NCBI GenBank assembly: GCA_021018995.1
Contig: CM037598.1
Coordinates: 46,577,185-46,641,184, forward strand
Reading direction: 5' to 3'
Length of the DNA: 64,000 nucleotides
Source: Chloranthus sessilifolius
Lineage: Eukaryota; Streptophyta; Magnoliopsida; Chloranthales; Chloranthaceae
Part shown: positions 10,412 to 22,331 of the stretch, piece by piece
How positions within the stretch are numbered: the stretch's first letter is position 1
Layout: each line of letters opens with the position of its first letter
Position numbers and translations under genes: made by a program
Notes under the pieces: generated by a model
The model's input: the letters and a program-made list of their open reading frames with translations, nothing else
What the model was told of the DNA's origin: nothing
Database searches by the model: none

Positions 10412-11921
10412 TGATCGGCTTACTATGTATGTCTAATTAAGTCTTAACCTATTACAAGCGCACAATAAAAATTATAGAGCTAGTATAGGATCGTTCTCAG
10501 GAAAAAGTATTATCTTATTTATATATTTCTATTTTAAAGTTTATATTTATCTTTTAAGGTTCTAAACTACTTGAGAAATATGAATAAAAGAATGGTTTCT
10601 TAATCTAAAGTGCATAAAATAAATCCTAATCCTCCTTCAGATTCAGGTCGTCAATCCCAATCTTCAGCCATTGGATATTTATAAAAATAAATAGTACCGT
10701 TACACCATATCGCAGTCTTCTAGAATTTGGTCATTAATTAAACACTAAAATTCCTTAACATGGATTTAATCTAATCAATAATTTCCTAAAATCTAAGCAT
10801 CAATCAAATTCTAGAAAATTGAAGATGAAAAAGTAAAAACCGTTACACTAATTTGCAAATCTCAACCTGAGTCATTAATTCCAATTAAAACTTGAAGATG
10901 TTTACAAAGCAGTAAATAAAGTAAATAAAATCTAAACTAGAAAGCAAAGTAAATATATCTTTCACCCCTCAGCCGCAGTCATCAATTGCTTCTGAGAAAT
11001 TAGGATATCTACACTAATCTTCAGCACCCAATAGCAGTTGTCAATTGCTCTTAAAAACCTCTGATATCTAATCTACTCTAACTATTTTAAACTACTAATC
11101 GAAAGAAAATCCAACCTCAGTTATCAATTGATGCTGAAATTCTTCGATCCCTTATTTCTACATCGGACTCTTGTATTTATAGATCATAAGGAGTCGGTTT
11201 ACAAAGTCTTCTAATTCTAATAAAAGAAACTACTAAAAGATTCCTAATATGACTCTAATTCCTAATTTTATTCTTCCTTGCTTTCAACTGTAGATGTGCT
11301 TCTAGATTGTTCTCCTTTATTTCAGCAACCGAGATTTCCTAAGAGTTTATCTTCATCAATCTCCTCAGATCCGTGATTCATCAAACTTCTAATTTCAGAG
11401 ATCTTCTAATTCAATGCATGACGGTGATAATCTTCATTCACATGATCAATAGATGTAGCAGCGGAAAAAGCTTTCCACAATCGTAAATTTCGATTGTTCT
11501 TCTTTTCTTAGAGAATCGTAAATCACGATTTCTCATTTTCACACAACTTTCTTTTTGGACGATTTCCTATAATGAATGATTTCTTTTCTTTTATCACTTT
11601 TTACTCCTTTGTCACTTTCTAAAGAATCGTCTTTTGAAGAATCGTAAATTATGATTTCTTAGTTTTCACTTTCTTTTCATCTTCAGCTTTAGCACACATT
11701 CGTAAAGTATGATTTCTTGACTTTCAGCATTGGCGAATCGTCTTCTCTTTGCTCAATCATCTTTTTACTCCTTTTCGAGTTCATTTTGATGAATATTAAC
11801 ACTTTGGCTCGCTTTTATTATTTTTCCTTAATATTTGTATATTGTTAACTTGTTAGTAGCAAACTAAGTCCCAGCATCACTAAGTTAAGGGCGATAAAAT
11901 AGTAAATTTTGTGACTGATCA
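10412..11921 (-). repeat. 3' LTR of element B
   Basis: Plus-strand start TGATCGGCTTAC, end GTGACTGATCA. Minus-strand TATA box TATAAATA at 11174-11181. The segment 10620-11130 contains many 'cgtcaatt/agtcatcaatt' style repeats. Near-identical to 14935-16250 plus 28509-28697 in order and content. Confidence 0.85.
11480..11760. repeat. AATCGTAAATTACGATT motif array in the B LTR
   Basis: Imperfect palindromes built on AATCGT...ACGATT: cacaatcgtaaatttcgatt near 11487, gaatcgtaaatcacgatt near 11513, gacgattt near 11556, gaatcgtcttt near 11626, gaatcgtaaattatgatt near 11639, cgtaaagtatgattt near 11701 and gcgaatcgtcttc near 11732. The partner LTR has the same set at 16010-16245, some decayed to AATCAT. 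Sits in U3, upstream of the minus-strand TATA. Confidence 0.75.
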
Positions 11922-12115
11922 CACCCCCAAACTTAAGCTTTGCTAGTACCTAGCAAACAAGAAAATATAAAATATTTAAACCATAAATTTAAATGTCACT
12001 TTCGTAGGGAGCACGATTGCATTTAGCGGATGCAACAATCCTTTAAATCCTTAGTTGATCCCTAGTGGAGGAGTTGTAGTCTCCTGAAGGTTTTCAGTGA
12101 AGTTACCTGCAAACT
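11922..12115 (-). promoter_or_regulatory. Conserved 3' domain and polypurine tract of element B
   Basis: Directly inside the 3' LTR the minus strand reads ...GCTTAAGTTTGGGGGTG, the polypurine tract that primes plus-strand DNA. Upstream lie blocks shared with C (43080-43250) and E (56280-56455): the CTCCTCCACTAGGGATCA block, a small hairpin (stem TTGCAT/ATGCAA at 12017-12022 and 12030-12035) and the block with GTGCTCCCTACGAAAGTG. The LTRs of these families differ, so conservation here is striking. Confidence 0.75.
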
Positions 12116-13610
12116 TCAAATAATTTTGGATTTTTCAAAATATATTTGTTTTAGAAATCTGCACTACTAATTAAATTAATCATCATATGTTTGTTATGAT
12201 TTTTAAAATTTTCAAATCCTTCACATTTACTCTCCATCACGGTAATTATCCTTGATCAAAACTCAGCAATTTCAATTTTATACAGTATGGAGTGTGTGCA
12301 TATTAGTGAAAAGTTTATTCATCATAGATTTTCTAAACTACAGATTTAGAAAATATTTTCATCCAAACTCTCACTATTGGCACTCTCAAAAAAAATATCA
12401 AAATTTTTGGTTCTCTCATTATGATATGTATGATACTTTTCACAGGACAATCAACTAAGGAGGTAAATCTCATAGAATAGATAATCAATTCTGATCATAT
12501 GACTTTTTCGTTCATTCATAATATCGATTTCATACATATCTACTAGACTCATACTTTTACAAATCATAAATCATAAAGGTCTTTTCTCCAGCTTGTAATG
12601 GAGTTTTGGGATAGGGTTCAAAAGTTTCTGAGAATTTAGTTCTTCCTTCTCTATCTTCTTTCCTTCTTTTCTATTTTCAATATGTATCCAAAAAGTTGGA
12701 TAACTTCTTCCCATTTTTCTTTCTATTTTCCTTCTTGTATAAATCCCTTTTGTTTTTCTTCAGTTGGAAGCTTTTCATGAAATCGTCTTTTATGATTTTC
12801 CTTTTCTTTTTCACATATTTCATACGATTGTATTTCTTCTCAATTGTACCCTTTTCAGTAGATCCTTTATCTATTATGGCTCATACTCCTTTCACTCCCT
12901 CTTCTTCCTTTCTTTTTACATTCTAAACTCTCAGAATTTATAAGGGTTAAAGATAGAAAGCTTTGAGTAGTGCATATGGTTAAAGGTTTATAAAATATTG
13001 GTACAAAGAAATTCGATTTTAGGCTTCTAATATGGGTTCAAAGGATAAATTTTTCTTAGGATTTTGGCTGTTTTGGCTCTGGTGTAACAAAAGATGGTCT
13101 TTGGTCATTTTCACGATTTACTAGTATGGATGTCTTATTGCTTTGACATATTTAGCAGGCAGTTCTAAATAAAAAAATCATCATAATCACAAAGTATCTT
13201 GATTCTAAGTTCAGCAATATGAGATTTCTCAGAAAAAGTTTCAAAAAAAATTTAAGCTTGAATAAAACAGTCTCTTTCAGAATATAAAGAGGATATATTA
13301 GCCCAGGATCTCACTGGTTTTGTAATTTGGAAACTATGATCTAAATTTTGCAGTTTAAATTAATTATATAGTTTCAAACATTCATCTGATACAGTGTTAA
13401 AAAGTGCTATGCATGAATTGCAACTATTTTATTTTGATTGTTGAACTTTTGCTATGATGGATTGTAAAGTTTTCAAGAAAAAAAAATTCTATCACAATTT
13501 GCATATAATGATTAACTCTAGACTAATGTTATATTTCTTAACTAAAAACAAAAGTAATTTTTTTTTTTTTAGATAAAAGCAAAACAAAAACTGCTACTTA
13601 CGAATATGCA
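12116..13610 (-). other. Non-coding interior of element B
   Basis: AT-rich with long T runs on the plus strand. The short hydrophobic frames it generates are composition artefacts. 13260-13450 aligns with 50630-50830 in the related copy B'. No gene seen. Confidence 0.6.
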
Positions 13611-13617
13611 CAGATTT

Positions 13618-13665
13618 ATGTATCCCCCCAAACTTAAATAGGATAATGTCCTCATTGTTACAAAA
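13618..13665 (-). promoter_or_regulatory. Second internal purine tract with hairpin (element B)
   Basis: The minus strand reads CAATGAGGACATTA, then a short spacer and TTTAAGTTTGGGGGGA. The AATG/CATT arms around AGGA can form a small stem. Counterparts: 41561-41601 (C), 54871-54912 (E) and 51050-51080 (B'). It lies about 1.7 kb from the LTR-adjacent purine tract. A further purine-rich copy follows at about 13750-13765. Confidence 0.65.
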
Positions 13666-14039
13666 CAGGGGACACAGCAAAAATATATTACCTTAATGGT
13701 GCTTTCTAAGTTATCGGGTCTATGATTGGCATTAGGACTCAACAATGATCCCCCAAACTTTGGGAGAAACTGCTTCCGGTATATAAAAATTTGCACTATA
13801 AAGAAATATTTAGAAATAAAAATTATCATTTATATTAAACAAAATATTTACATAAGAGAAAGAGAAGATTATATAAAGAAATAAACTTAGAAAAAATCTA
13901 GACACACACTAAACTAAGACACTGGCAACAACGTCCGAAAAGGAGTCTTCAATGAAGATCGGCCCTTGGCTTCTCACCAAAATTTATCCCGTCAAAAATG
14001 GTTTGCCTTCCTAACTCTGGGATGTCCTCAACTTGCTGC

Positions 14040-14348
14040 TCATGGTAGAGGAACTGCAAGCCAGAAAGGGGAATAGCGGAGATTAGGGAAAATCAGAGGG
14101 AGGTAGTTGAGCAGGGGGTGGATGAGGGGAAGAGGAGGTGAAGATGGGAGGTGTGTCAAAAGAGGAAGGTGGTTATATTTTTTTCTTTTTCTTCTTTTTA
14201 TTCTTTTTCTTTTCTTCACCAAAATCTTCTGAACTTCCTCGTACTCGTCCCACAGGAACTGCAAAGGGACTAGCTCTTATGCTAGTGGTGGGTCCTCCCA
14301 TACTGGAAAGAACTTTATTGGGTTATAGTTGGTTTTATCGTCTGTCAT
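14040..14348 (-). pseudogene. Small ORF4 (PIKFFPVWEDPP...FLWDEYEEVQ) of element B
   Basis: Begins with ATG at 14348 (MTDDKTNYN) and runs through PIKFFPVWEDPP, one in-frame stop at 14277-14279, then PLQFLWDEYEEVQKIL, a Lys/Arg-rich run and a Pro/Leu-rich tail ending at 14040. The same protein is encoded by element C at 41156-41450, with the same block order but different stops. Conservation between two families with unrelated LTRs suggests a real small protein. I do not recognise the family. The basic run after WDEYE could be a nuclear signal. Confidence 0.6.
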
Positions 14349-14910
14349 GGGTAAGGATGGGATGGTAGGGACGAGAAGGAATGATTTTGCAAAGGATGGA
14401 CTGATCCTGTATTTGAAGTGCTTGGATGGTGGAATACAAATCGTCATTTTAAATTTTCTCATCCTTCCGAGCTTAATTGTCATAATGATTCTACAGAAGG
14501 TTAGTTGGCAATAAATTGGACATCGGCTGGAATAAATATAAAATGTCATACGATTTATTATGTATGATGATATCGAAGAGTACATATGATGGGTAATAAT
14601 AATTTTCATGCAATAGCAGAATGCTTATTTAGCAGCGTATGTATACATGAAAGACTGAGGTGAGTTTGAGCATAACTACTTATTTTTATGTTTTAAGCAT
14701 TATATGATTTTTATTTTAGAGAACAGAGAGAAAAGCAAATCTGAGTTTCTAAATTTTATGACCGACAGAAGTTGAAAACTTTTAATTCACTGCTCCGAAT
14801 AAACCTGCGAAAGATTAAGAAGTGATGAAAGAAAGTTAAAATATAAAGAAATATAAAAAGAGAAAGATAAATATTTATTTTAAAAACGAAAATATAAAAA
14901 GATAAAAACT

Positions 14911-14928
14911 TCCCCAGCAACGGCGCCA
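14911..14928 (-). other. Primer-binding site (tRNA-Asp) of element B
   Basis: The minus strand reads TGGCGCCGTTGCTGGGGA, one transition from a perfect complement of the tRNA-Asp 3' end; 6 bp from the LTR end. Confidence 0.9.
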
Positions 14929-14934
14929 AAAACT

Positions 14935-16250
14935 TGATCGGCTTACTATGTATGTCTAATTAAGTCTTAACCTATTACAAGCACACAATGGAAATTGTAG
15001 AGCTAGTATGGGATCGTTCCCACGTACAAGTATCATCTTATTTATATATTTTTATTTTAAAGTTTATATTTATCTTTTAAGGTTCTAAACTACTTGAGAA
15101 CTATGAATAAAAGAATGGTTTCTTAATCTAAAATGCATAAAATAAATCCTAATCCTCATTCTTCTGATTCAGGTCGTCAATCCCAATCTTCAGCCATTGG
15201 ATATTTATAAAAATAAATAGTACCATTACACTGTATTACAATCTTCTAGAATTTGGTCGTCAATCAAAAACTAAAATTCCTTAACACAAATTTAATCTAA
15301 TCAACAATTTTCTAAAATCTGGGCGTCAATCAAATTCTAAAAAATTGAAGATGGAAAAGTAATAACCGTTACACTAATCTATAAATCTTAACCTGAGTCT
15401 TCAATTCAACTTAAAACTTGAAGATGTTTACAAAGCAGTAACTAAAGCAAATAAAATCTAAACTAGAAAGTAAAGTAAATATATCTTTTACCCCTTAGCT
15501 GCAGTCGTTAATTGCTTATGAGAAACTAGGATATCTACACTAATCTTCAGCACCCAATAGCAGTCGTCAATTGCTCTTGAGAAACCTCTAATATCTAATC
15601 TACTCTAACTATTTTACACTATTGATCGGAAGAAAATCCAACCTCAGTTATCAATTGATGCTAAAATTCTTCGATCCCTTATTCCTACACCGGACTCTCT
15701 TATTTATAGATCATAAGGAGTCGGTTTACAAAGTCTTCTAATTCTAATAAAAGAAACTACTAAAAGATTCCTAATATGACTCTAATTCCTAATTTTATTC
15801 TTCCTTGCTTTAAACTGTAGATGTGCTTCTGGACTGTTCTCCTTTATTTCAGCAATCGAGATTTCCTAAGAGCTTATCTTCATCAATCTTCTTAGATCAG
15901 TGATTCACCAAATTTCTAATTTCAGAGATCTTCTAATTTAGTGTATGGCGATGATAATCTTCATCCACGTGATCAACAATAACAACAAATGTGGCAGCGA
16001 GAAAAGTTTTACACAATCATAAATTATGATTGTTGTTCTTTTACTAGAGAATCGTAAATCATGATTTCTCAATTTCACACAGCTTTCTTTCAGGACGATT
16101 TCTTTTCTTCTAGCGCTTTTTACTCCTTTATCGCTTTATAAAAAATCGTCTTTTAAAGAATCGTAAATTACGATTTCTTAGTTTTCACTTTCTTTTCATC
16201 TTCAGCTTTAGTGCACAATCATAAAGTATGATTTCTTGACTTTCAGTAGC
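14935..16250 (-). repeat. 5' LTR of element B, main part
   Basis: Homologous to 10412-11750. TATA box TATAAATA on the minus strand at 15701-15708. Motif copies at 16010-16245 (aatcataaattatgatt, gaatcgtaaatcatgatt, gaatcgtaaattacgatttc). The LTR is interrupted after 16250 by element H and resumes at 28509. Confidence 0.85.
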
Positions 16251-18372
16251 TGTGATAGCCCGAATTTTGACACCCTGAAACCCGTGCCATCTGCACAACC
16301 CTCGAGGTCATGCCCCATAAGCCTGCACGGACATTTCGTATACCCAAGCAACAATAAAATAATTTAAATACATAAGAACTGAATACTGAGCTAAATCTCT
16401 AGTTCTATAATATAAGTCAAAACGCATAACTCAAAAAGGTAGTTCTGATCTCATGACACTGCATGAGCAAGAGAACCAACCCGAACCATCAGTGACGACT
16501 TAGCAGTCACCCTGGATGGTTCGCCAAAAGAAAGTCTCATTTTATATTACATTCTCTCAAAATAGGGCTGGACATACCAAGTCGTACAACTTTTCTCACC
16601 AAAATCTATCAAAGTACGCAAGGGTTCTCTAGAAGAAGTCCTCAGGAGGGGGCTCAGACTCCTCCTCAGGCACGTAATCCGAATCCTCCTGATCAACATC
16701 TCCCAAAGAAGCAGTAGCAGCTGACACTAAACCTGCGACGTATAGTCTAAAGAGTGAGCTACATCATAGCTCAATAGCGAAACAACTGCATAAACATATA
16801 AATCTATCTTACTCACATATATTCCACGACATTTAGAAACATGATTTATCAATAAAAATAGCTGAAAAATAGTTTAAGTTACTACAAGTATGAACTGAAT
16901 GCATTTGTTACTCTACATGTGTTTACTTGTTCTCAACTTGTTTACATAAGATAAAGATCGGCCTCAAAATTTAAATCAATAAGTTAAATAATTCTCGAAG
17001 CACTATAGCCTCAAGCCCTGATGGAATACCCACTATCGTCGTCCAATCAGACTATTTTTCATTCATTTTTCATTCATGTAATACTACTCAAGTCCCTTCC
17101 TCATAAGCAACGGGGCATAAAGCTCACATACATCATTAGAATGTTATACTAGTGTACGGATTGGCCGCCGTACCGGTCACGAATATCCTATCGAGTCAAT
17201 CACGGGTATACCGCCGTGTCGGTGGGGTATTCACCAAACGTTAAATCAAATGTGCAACTACATATATTTATTCACCGTGTGATGGTGCTAAACATAGTAT
17301 TTTAGGCCTGTTCAATTCTCATTTAATTAACTTCACATTACACGGATGTTCACGATTTTCCATACATTCTTGGGATGTAATCAGCTCATATGCATCACTT
17401 AGATGCCCTTATAACATTCACATACTCATAGCATACTTATTTTATTACTTAATGTTCACACACACACACACACACTTTAATTTCACATGTTCCACTACTT
17501 TTCAAGGAAAACATGCGCATCTCTATGCTCTCAACGCATAACTATCCATTTCTATATTACTACATACATGCTCTTATAATTAAAGTACATGTTCAAGGTA
17601 TTCCCTACCTCACGTGTTTGAATTCCCAAGAGTCAAGGTCCATAGTGGCTTTCCATGCTCCCATTCAAGCGTTCAACCTAAATTATATCATATCACAAGC
17701 AAAGCATTAAGAACGATGCGTAAAAGAAGGTACAAAGCCTTCCCAAAACTCCAAGGTCTAAAATAAAACTCACTCAGAAACTGTCAAAATCGATTAATCG
17801 ATCACCTTATCGATTAATCAAATTTCTAAAATCGATTAATCGATCCCAAAATCGATTAATCGATCCTAAAATCGATTAATCGGTTTTCCCAGACTTCTCA
17901 TTTTTGAGTCACTGGGAGTACACAGACGATTAATAGATTTCAAATCGATTAATCGAAAGCTAAAAGTCAATTAATCAAATTCATTTTGATTAATCGATTT
18001 CAGGCATCAGTGCCCAGATTTGTATTCTATCAAAAATTGATTGATTGATTTTCAAATCGATTAATCGATTTTGACAGGAACTCAGCCCTCTTCGGGCATT
18101 TCCTCTAGCTTTGTTCTCTCTAAACTTTTCCTCTTTCTATCTCTTTAATTCACCATTAAATCATTAAATTAATGCACAACATCATACACATTGCAATCTA
18201 ATAAAGCCTTACCTCAAATCCATCTCATGATTGATTCAATGACTTGGGTCATGGGCTAGGGTTCTTAGCTCGATTCCCTGGATCCCCATGCGTTATTGTT
18301 GTGATTAATGGCTCACGTGCTTCTTCAATTCGCAATCCACACAAAATCCTCTAGCATTTACTCCCTCCTCCT

Positions 18373-18406
<34 letters not shown>

Positions 18407-18668
18407 ATAAATCCCTAACCACCTAACAATCCAAAGAGAAATAACTTCTCTTTATCCTTTAAGCTATTAGCTCATTCCATACATTTGGTACAAAGCACAC
18501 ACACCTATGACAGGTGTATGTAACTTCATAAAAACTTCTAACACCACACTCACATCAAACTTAATCTAACCTAAGTCATCAAAGTGACTTTCACTTGGTT
18601 TCACCAGTGCCCAGATGAGCATGCATCCCGAGGACACTATTCAAAAACAAATTTTTAGGGATGTTACA
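16251..18668 (-). repeat. 3' LTR of element H
   Basis: 2418 bp, TGTGATAGCC...GGGATGTTACA. Contains (CA)n at about 17458-17475, (CT)n at about 18380-18402 and the ATCGATTAATCGAT array at 17780-18075. Partner of 26116-28503. Confidence 0.88.
17780..18075. repeat. ATCGATTAATCGAT palindrome array in the H LTR
   Basis: About ten copies or half copies of the perfect palindrome ATCGATTAATCGAT, usually preceded by AAA, at irregular spacing; three nearly intact copies fall between 17832 and 17882. Decayed forms are attgattaatcga and cgattaatcaaa. Matching array in the 5' LTR at 27670-27922. Confidence 0.88.
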
Positions 18669-19029
18669 TTCTCCCCACCTTGGGAATTTTCGTCCTCGAA
18701 AATGTATCCAAGGGTTTCCCTTCATGGAAGACCCACACACATTGATACATGACAATCTATACAACATCAATTACATCACATCCTGCATGAAGCTCAACTA
18801 CATTTGTAGATATTATCAGAAATTAGAATTGCAGATAAACAAAGATCAAAATTGTATTAACTAAAAAGAAACAATGGCAACCATGCCATAACATTCTATA
18901 CATCGGTTAAACTTCCCCAAAATACATGTCCAGCTCCCCAATCGTTTACTTTTTCCAAAATATTCTCCAAAATACACAAAAATAATTACAACCCAAAACA
19001 AATACAACGAAAAAAGAAACATCCAAAAC
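18669..19029 (-). other. Polypurine tract of element H and short 3' leader
   Basis: The minus strand at 18669-18684 reads CCCAAGGTGGGGAGAA, adjoining the 3' LTR and fitting a chromovirus purine tract. 18685-19029 is A-rich with no gene. Confidence 0.7.
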
Positions 19030-20461
19030 TAGCAGTCATGCAGTCCCATCCCTTGGCTGATCCTCCTCATCATGCTCATGTGTACCAGAACCCGAGGCAT
19101 CAAGTGTCCATGTCCGCACCGCCACTATGCATTGATGGTAATCGCTGGGATACATAAACTGCATGGTCTGGTGGAGCAGCACCTCATGAACATTCAGACG
19201 ATGTGGTCCATCCAAGTGTTGCTCTCCTCCATACGTCAGTGGTGCTCCAGCATCTGGCAGTTGTTCTCCGCCATGAAGGCGAGAACATCTTCTATAGTAC
19301 TCGATGGTGGGGCCTGAGATGCGCGTCTCTTGTGAGACTGTACGGGAGTAGTAGGAGCGAACTGTGTAGGAGCAGGAGGTGGTACAAAAGTTTACTCAAT
19401 AGGCTGTACAGGGTTAGGAGGCTACTCCCCTGCTGCTGGTTGGTCCTACTATGGTGGGGCGTCACCAGCATGGGCAGGTGATGGGCCCTCAGGTGGTAGC
19501 ACCTTCTTCAGAAGGTTGTAGCTTCGGCTCCATGAAGCGATGGAATAGGTTTTAACGTGATTTGTAGCCCTCAACTCGGTCAAAGGAATCAGATACTCTG
19601 CAGTGGCAGAGTAGCACTCAAGCATGCTCGAAATAAGCTGAGCGTAAGGCATACGCTCCTTTGTTCTCAAGGGTCCCTTCATCATTTTACCCTTGAGTAA
19701 ATTATTCCCTCCATTACCAATTTAGTGGCATCGAACTAACAGCTGCAGTATGCCGCGTGCAACGCCTATTGGACCAACTCCACTCTCTTGGTGTCATGGC
19801 GCATGGGATAGAGGTTGCATTTTATAATCGAGTCAAGCATCCACAAATGAGGGGCAAAGTCAACCCTCTGTACAGACTTTTCGGATCTCTTATTTCCCTT
19901 TGTCATCTCAGTTCTAATTTCCTCAAAATTTATGGGTTGTGGGAAAGGGGGTAAAAGATTGCTCTCAGGCACGTACACGGGAAAACATTATAAAGATTCA
20001 TGAATGTGGCGCAGGGTAAAAAGATACTTACGACCATCAATTTCGGTTGTAACGGTGCCGGTCTCTCTACCCTCCTTTAATTTTTAATAAAACAACCTAA
20101 TTAACCTAGGATAATAATAGTCATGGAATGGTTTCAAAAGGTTACCGAGGCTCACATCAAAGAGGTATTTTTGGGCCCATTTTGTCTCGCCCTCAACCTC
20201 TGGGTCCTCAAAGAGAGCTTGGTCTATGATGTATTCATATTCAAAATCTTTTGTAGCCCACCATTCATTTGGTTGGGGTAAATGGCCGAGCTGAGGTGGT
20301 GGTGGTGACGATTCGCGTGATGACGCTTCCGTCGAGTAGGATGATAATGATGATGATGATGATGATGGTGAAGGTGATAGTGGTGGTGGCACGGCGTTCT
20401 TATGCCGTACGGGTAATTTAGAAACCACTTGCTTCAAAGCTAGCCGAGTTTTAGGCGGCAT
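19030..20461 (-). pseudogene. ORF3 of chromovirus H (putative plant transposon protein-like)
   Basis: Starts at 20461 (MPPKTRLALKQVV), with a basic N-terminus, a Ser-rich tract from a GAT-type triplet run (20335-20370), WWATKDFEYEY, and YYYPRLIRLFY at the frame end near 20084. The latter matches YPRLVKLWYQN and YPRLVQLFYQH in the ORF3 copies of A and C. Downstream pieces in broken frames continue the fold: DSIIKCNLYPMRHDTKRVELVQ (about 19766-19850), PYAQLISSMLECY (about 19615-19655), then a Pro-rich stretch and a helical tail (STIEDVLAFMAENNCQMLEHH, 19240-19300). It lies after integrase and before the 3' LTR, in the element's sense strand. Such an ORF is not a standard part of Tekay elements as I know them. 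Function unknown. Confidence 0.7.
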
Positions 20462-20704
20462 TCTAGGTTTAAAAGCAAAAAAATTTTGAAACCTAGGGCT
20501 GGAATTGACTCAAAGTAGAAGGAAATCGCAAGATTTAGGGTTTACCTTTCGTATTCGATCCAATGGCTAGGGTTTTGGATTTGTTTCCGATCTCGAAGCC
20601 CCCAAATCAATGCAAGTCTCGCTAGCCAAAGGAAGAAGAAAAGGCACTCAAAAGAAAAAAAATCTATTTGAAATTTGAAATGGGAAAATTTTCCCAAAAC
20701 TGTT

Positions 20705-20890
20705 ACTTATAGGCAAAAATTGATTAATCGATTTCAAAATCGGTTTTCATCACTTAAACTCAGCTGCTCGAAATCGATTAATCGAAATTGACTATTATTA
20801 TTTTTCCAGGTTTCTCAGCTCACTGATGTGAGCCAGTCGTTCAATCGAACAATTTCGATTAAAATCAAAATCGATTAATCGATTTTGACA
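20705..20890 (-). promoter_or_regulatory. Motif cluster and TATA-like box upstream of H ORF3
   Basis: Holds attgattaatcgattt, gaaatcgattaatcgaaatt and aaaatcgattaatcgatttt, the same palindrome as the LTR array, within about 170 bp. Immediately downstream on the minus strand is CTATAAG (20706-20712), about 245 bp before the ORF3 start. The layout (motifs, TATA-like box, leader, ORF3) mirrors C and A. Promoter function is inferred. Confidence 0.6.
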
Positions 20891-21189
20891 TAACTGCAAA
20901 ATTTTTTTTTTTTTTTTTCTACTCCTTATTTTTCCTCACTAGCCTCTATGTTTTTGTCAGTTTTTCTATGGCTTTTAAGCTAACTTCTTGCTGACACTTC
21001 TTCTACTTCTCAGTACATATTGTCCATTCATTTCATGAAGCAATTACCATCATGCTAAACATCTTTGATTTCACAAAAGGTCCATTTACAACCAACATTT
21101 TTCTTTTCATTTCCTGAATAAGTTGACATAGACGTGTGAACTTTTGCTTACATAGACTTGTCAAATTTATAAAAATACATGCAATGATC
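20891..21189 (-). other. pol-ORF3 spacer of H
   Basis: Poly-T run on the plus strand near 20900-20918, then AT-rich sequence without a gene. The chromodomain that should follow integrase is not readable here beyond its first residues. Confidence 0.5.
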
Positions 21190-22331
21190 CAATTATGCTC
21201 TTAGCTCTCTGCAAACATCTATCATGGTCATATCTTCATGCATTTCGATCGGCTGACCACCTAAGATATGGGCAGGGTCATTTAAAAACTTTGGAGCATA
21301 GATACATGAAACACATTATGTACCTGATCAAACAACAGAGGTAATCCAATGTGATATGCAACCTCACCAACTCGACCCAAAACCTCAAAGGATCCAAGGT
21401 AACGGGGACTCAGCTTTCCTCTCTTCCCAAATTTCATGACGCCTTTCATGGGTGATACCTTCACAAACACCTGCTCGCCAACGGCATAGTCCACACTCAT
21501 TATTTTGATATCGGCATAGCTCTTATGTCTGCTCTGAGCTGACTTAAGTCTCTGTCTTATCATACGAACGATAATGGCATTATCTTCAAGCAATTTCGGT
21601 CTCAATAGAAACTTTTCACCGGTCTCTTCCCAATTGATAGGCGATCTACATCGCCTTCCATAGAGAGCTTCATAAGGTGCCATTCCAATACTCGCCTGAA
21701 AGCTATTGTTGTATGAAAATTTGATCAATGGTAGGTGTTGATCCCATGATCCTTGTAATTCAAGCATACACACTCTGAGCATGTCTTCTATCACCTAATT
21801 TACCCACTCTGTTTGCCCATCGGTCTGTGGATGGAACACTGAACTAAAGTCCAATTGCGTACCCATGCATTCTTAAAACTTCTTCCAAAACTTTGAAGTA
21901 TATAATAGGTCACGATCAGAGGCAATGCCACTAGGAATCCTGTGCAACCGTACTATCTCCTTCATATACAACTCTGCGAGTCTTCCTGTTGTGTATATCG
22001 TGTAATAGGGTAAGAAGTGTGCTGACTTGGTTAGTCGATCCACGACTACCCAAATGGCGTTGTATCTCTTTGTTGTACGCAGTAACCATATAATAAAATC
22101 CATGGAGATTGTTTCCCACTTCCACTCCGGTATAGGTAGAGGTTGCAATAATCCAGCAGGGTGTCTATGGTCTACCTTCACCTACTGACATGTCAAACAC
22201 CTTGACACGTACTTGGCTATGTTTTGCTTCAGACCTCACCACTAGTAATTCTTCCTCAAGTCTTGATACATTTTGGTGTTACCGGGGTGGATTGCATATT
22301 TTGATTTATGAGCCTCATCGAGAATAGTTTG
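21190..22331 (-). pseudogene. Integrase of element H with start of a chromodomain
   Basis: DDE-type integrase that inserts the cDNA. In order: a zinc-finger remnant (CLTCQ, about 22185-22200), KVDHRHPAGLLQPLPIPEWKW, first catalytic Asp in ISMDFI (about 22105), second in ASDRDLLY (about 21920), then a broken QTE region near 21800, and the C-terminal SH3-like part YNNSFQASIGMAPYEALYGRR to VHNVFHVSMLQSF at 21282. Homology continues in another frame as NDPAHILGG...MHEDM to about 21200, the usual lead-in to a Tekay chromodomain; the domain itself is lost or unreadable. Several stops and frameshifts. Confidence 0.85.

Noticed and set aside
12696-12926. Phe-rich plus-strand frame in element B
   Set aside because: Antisense to the element, in poly-T sequence, and without a counterpart in B'.
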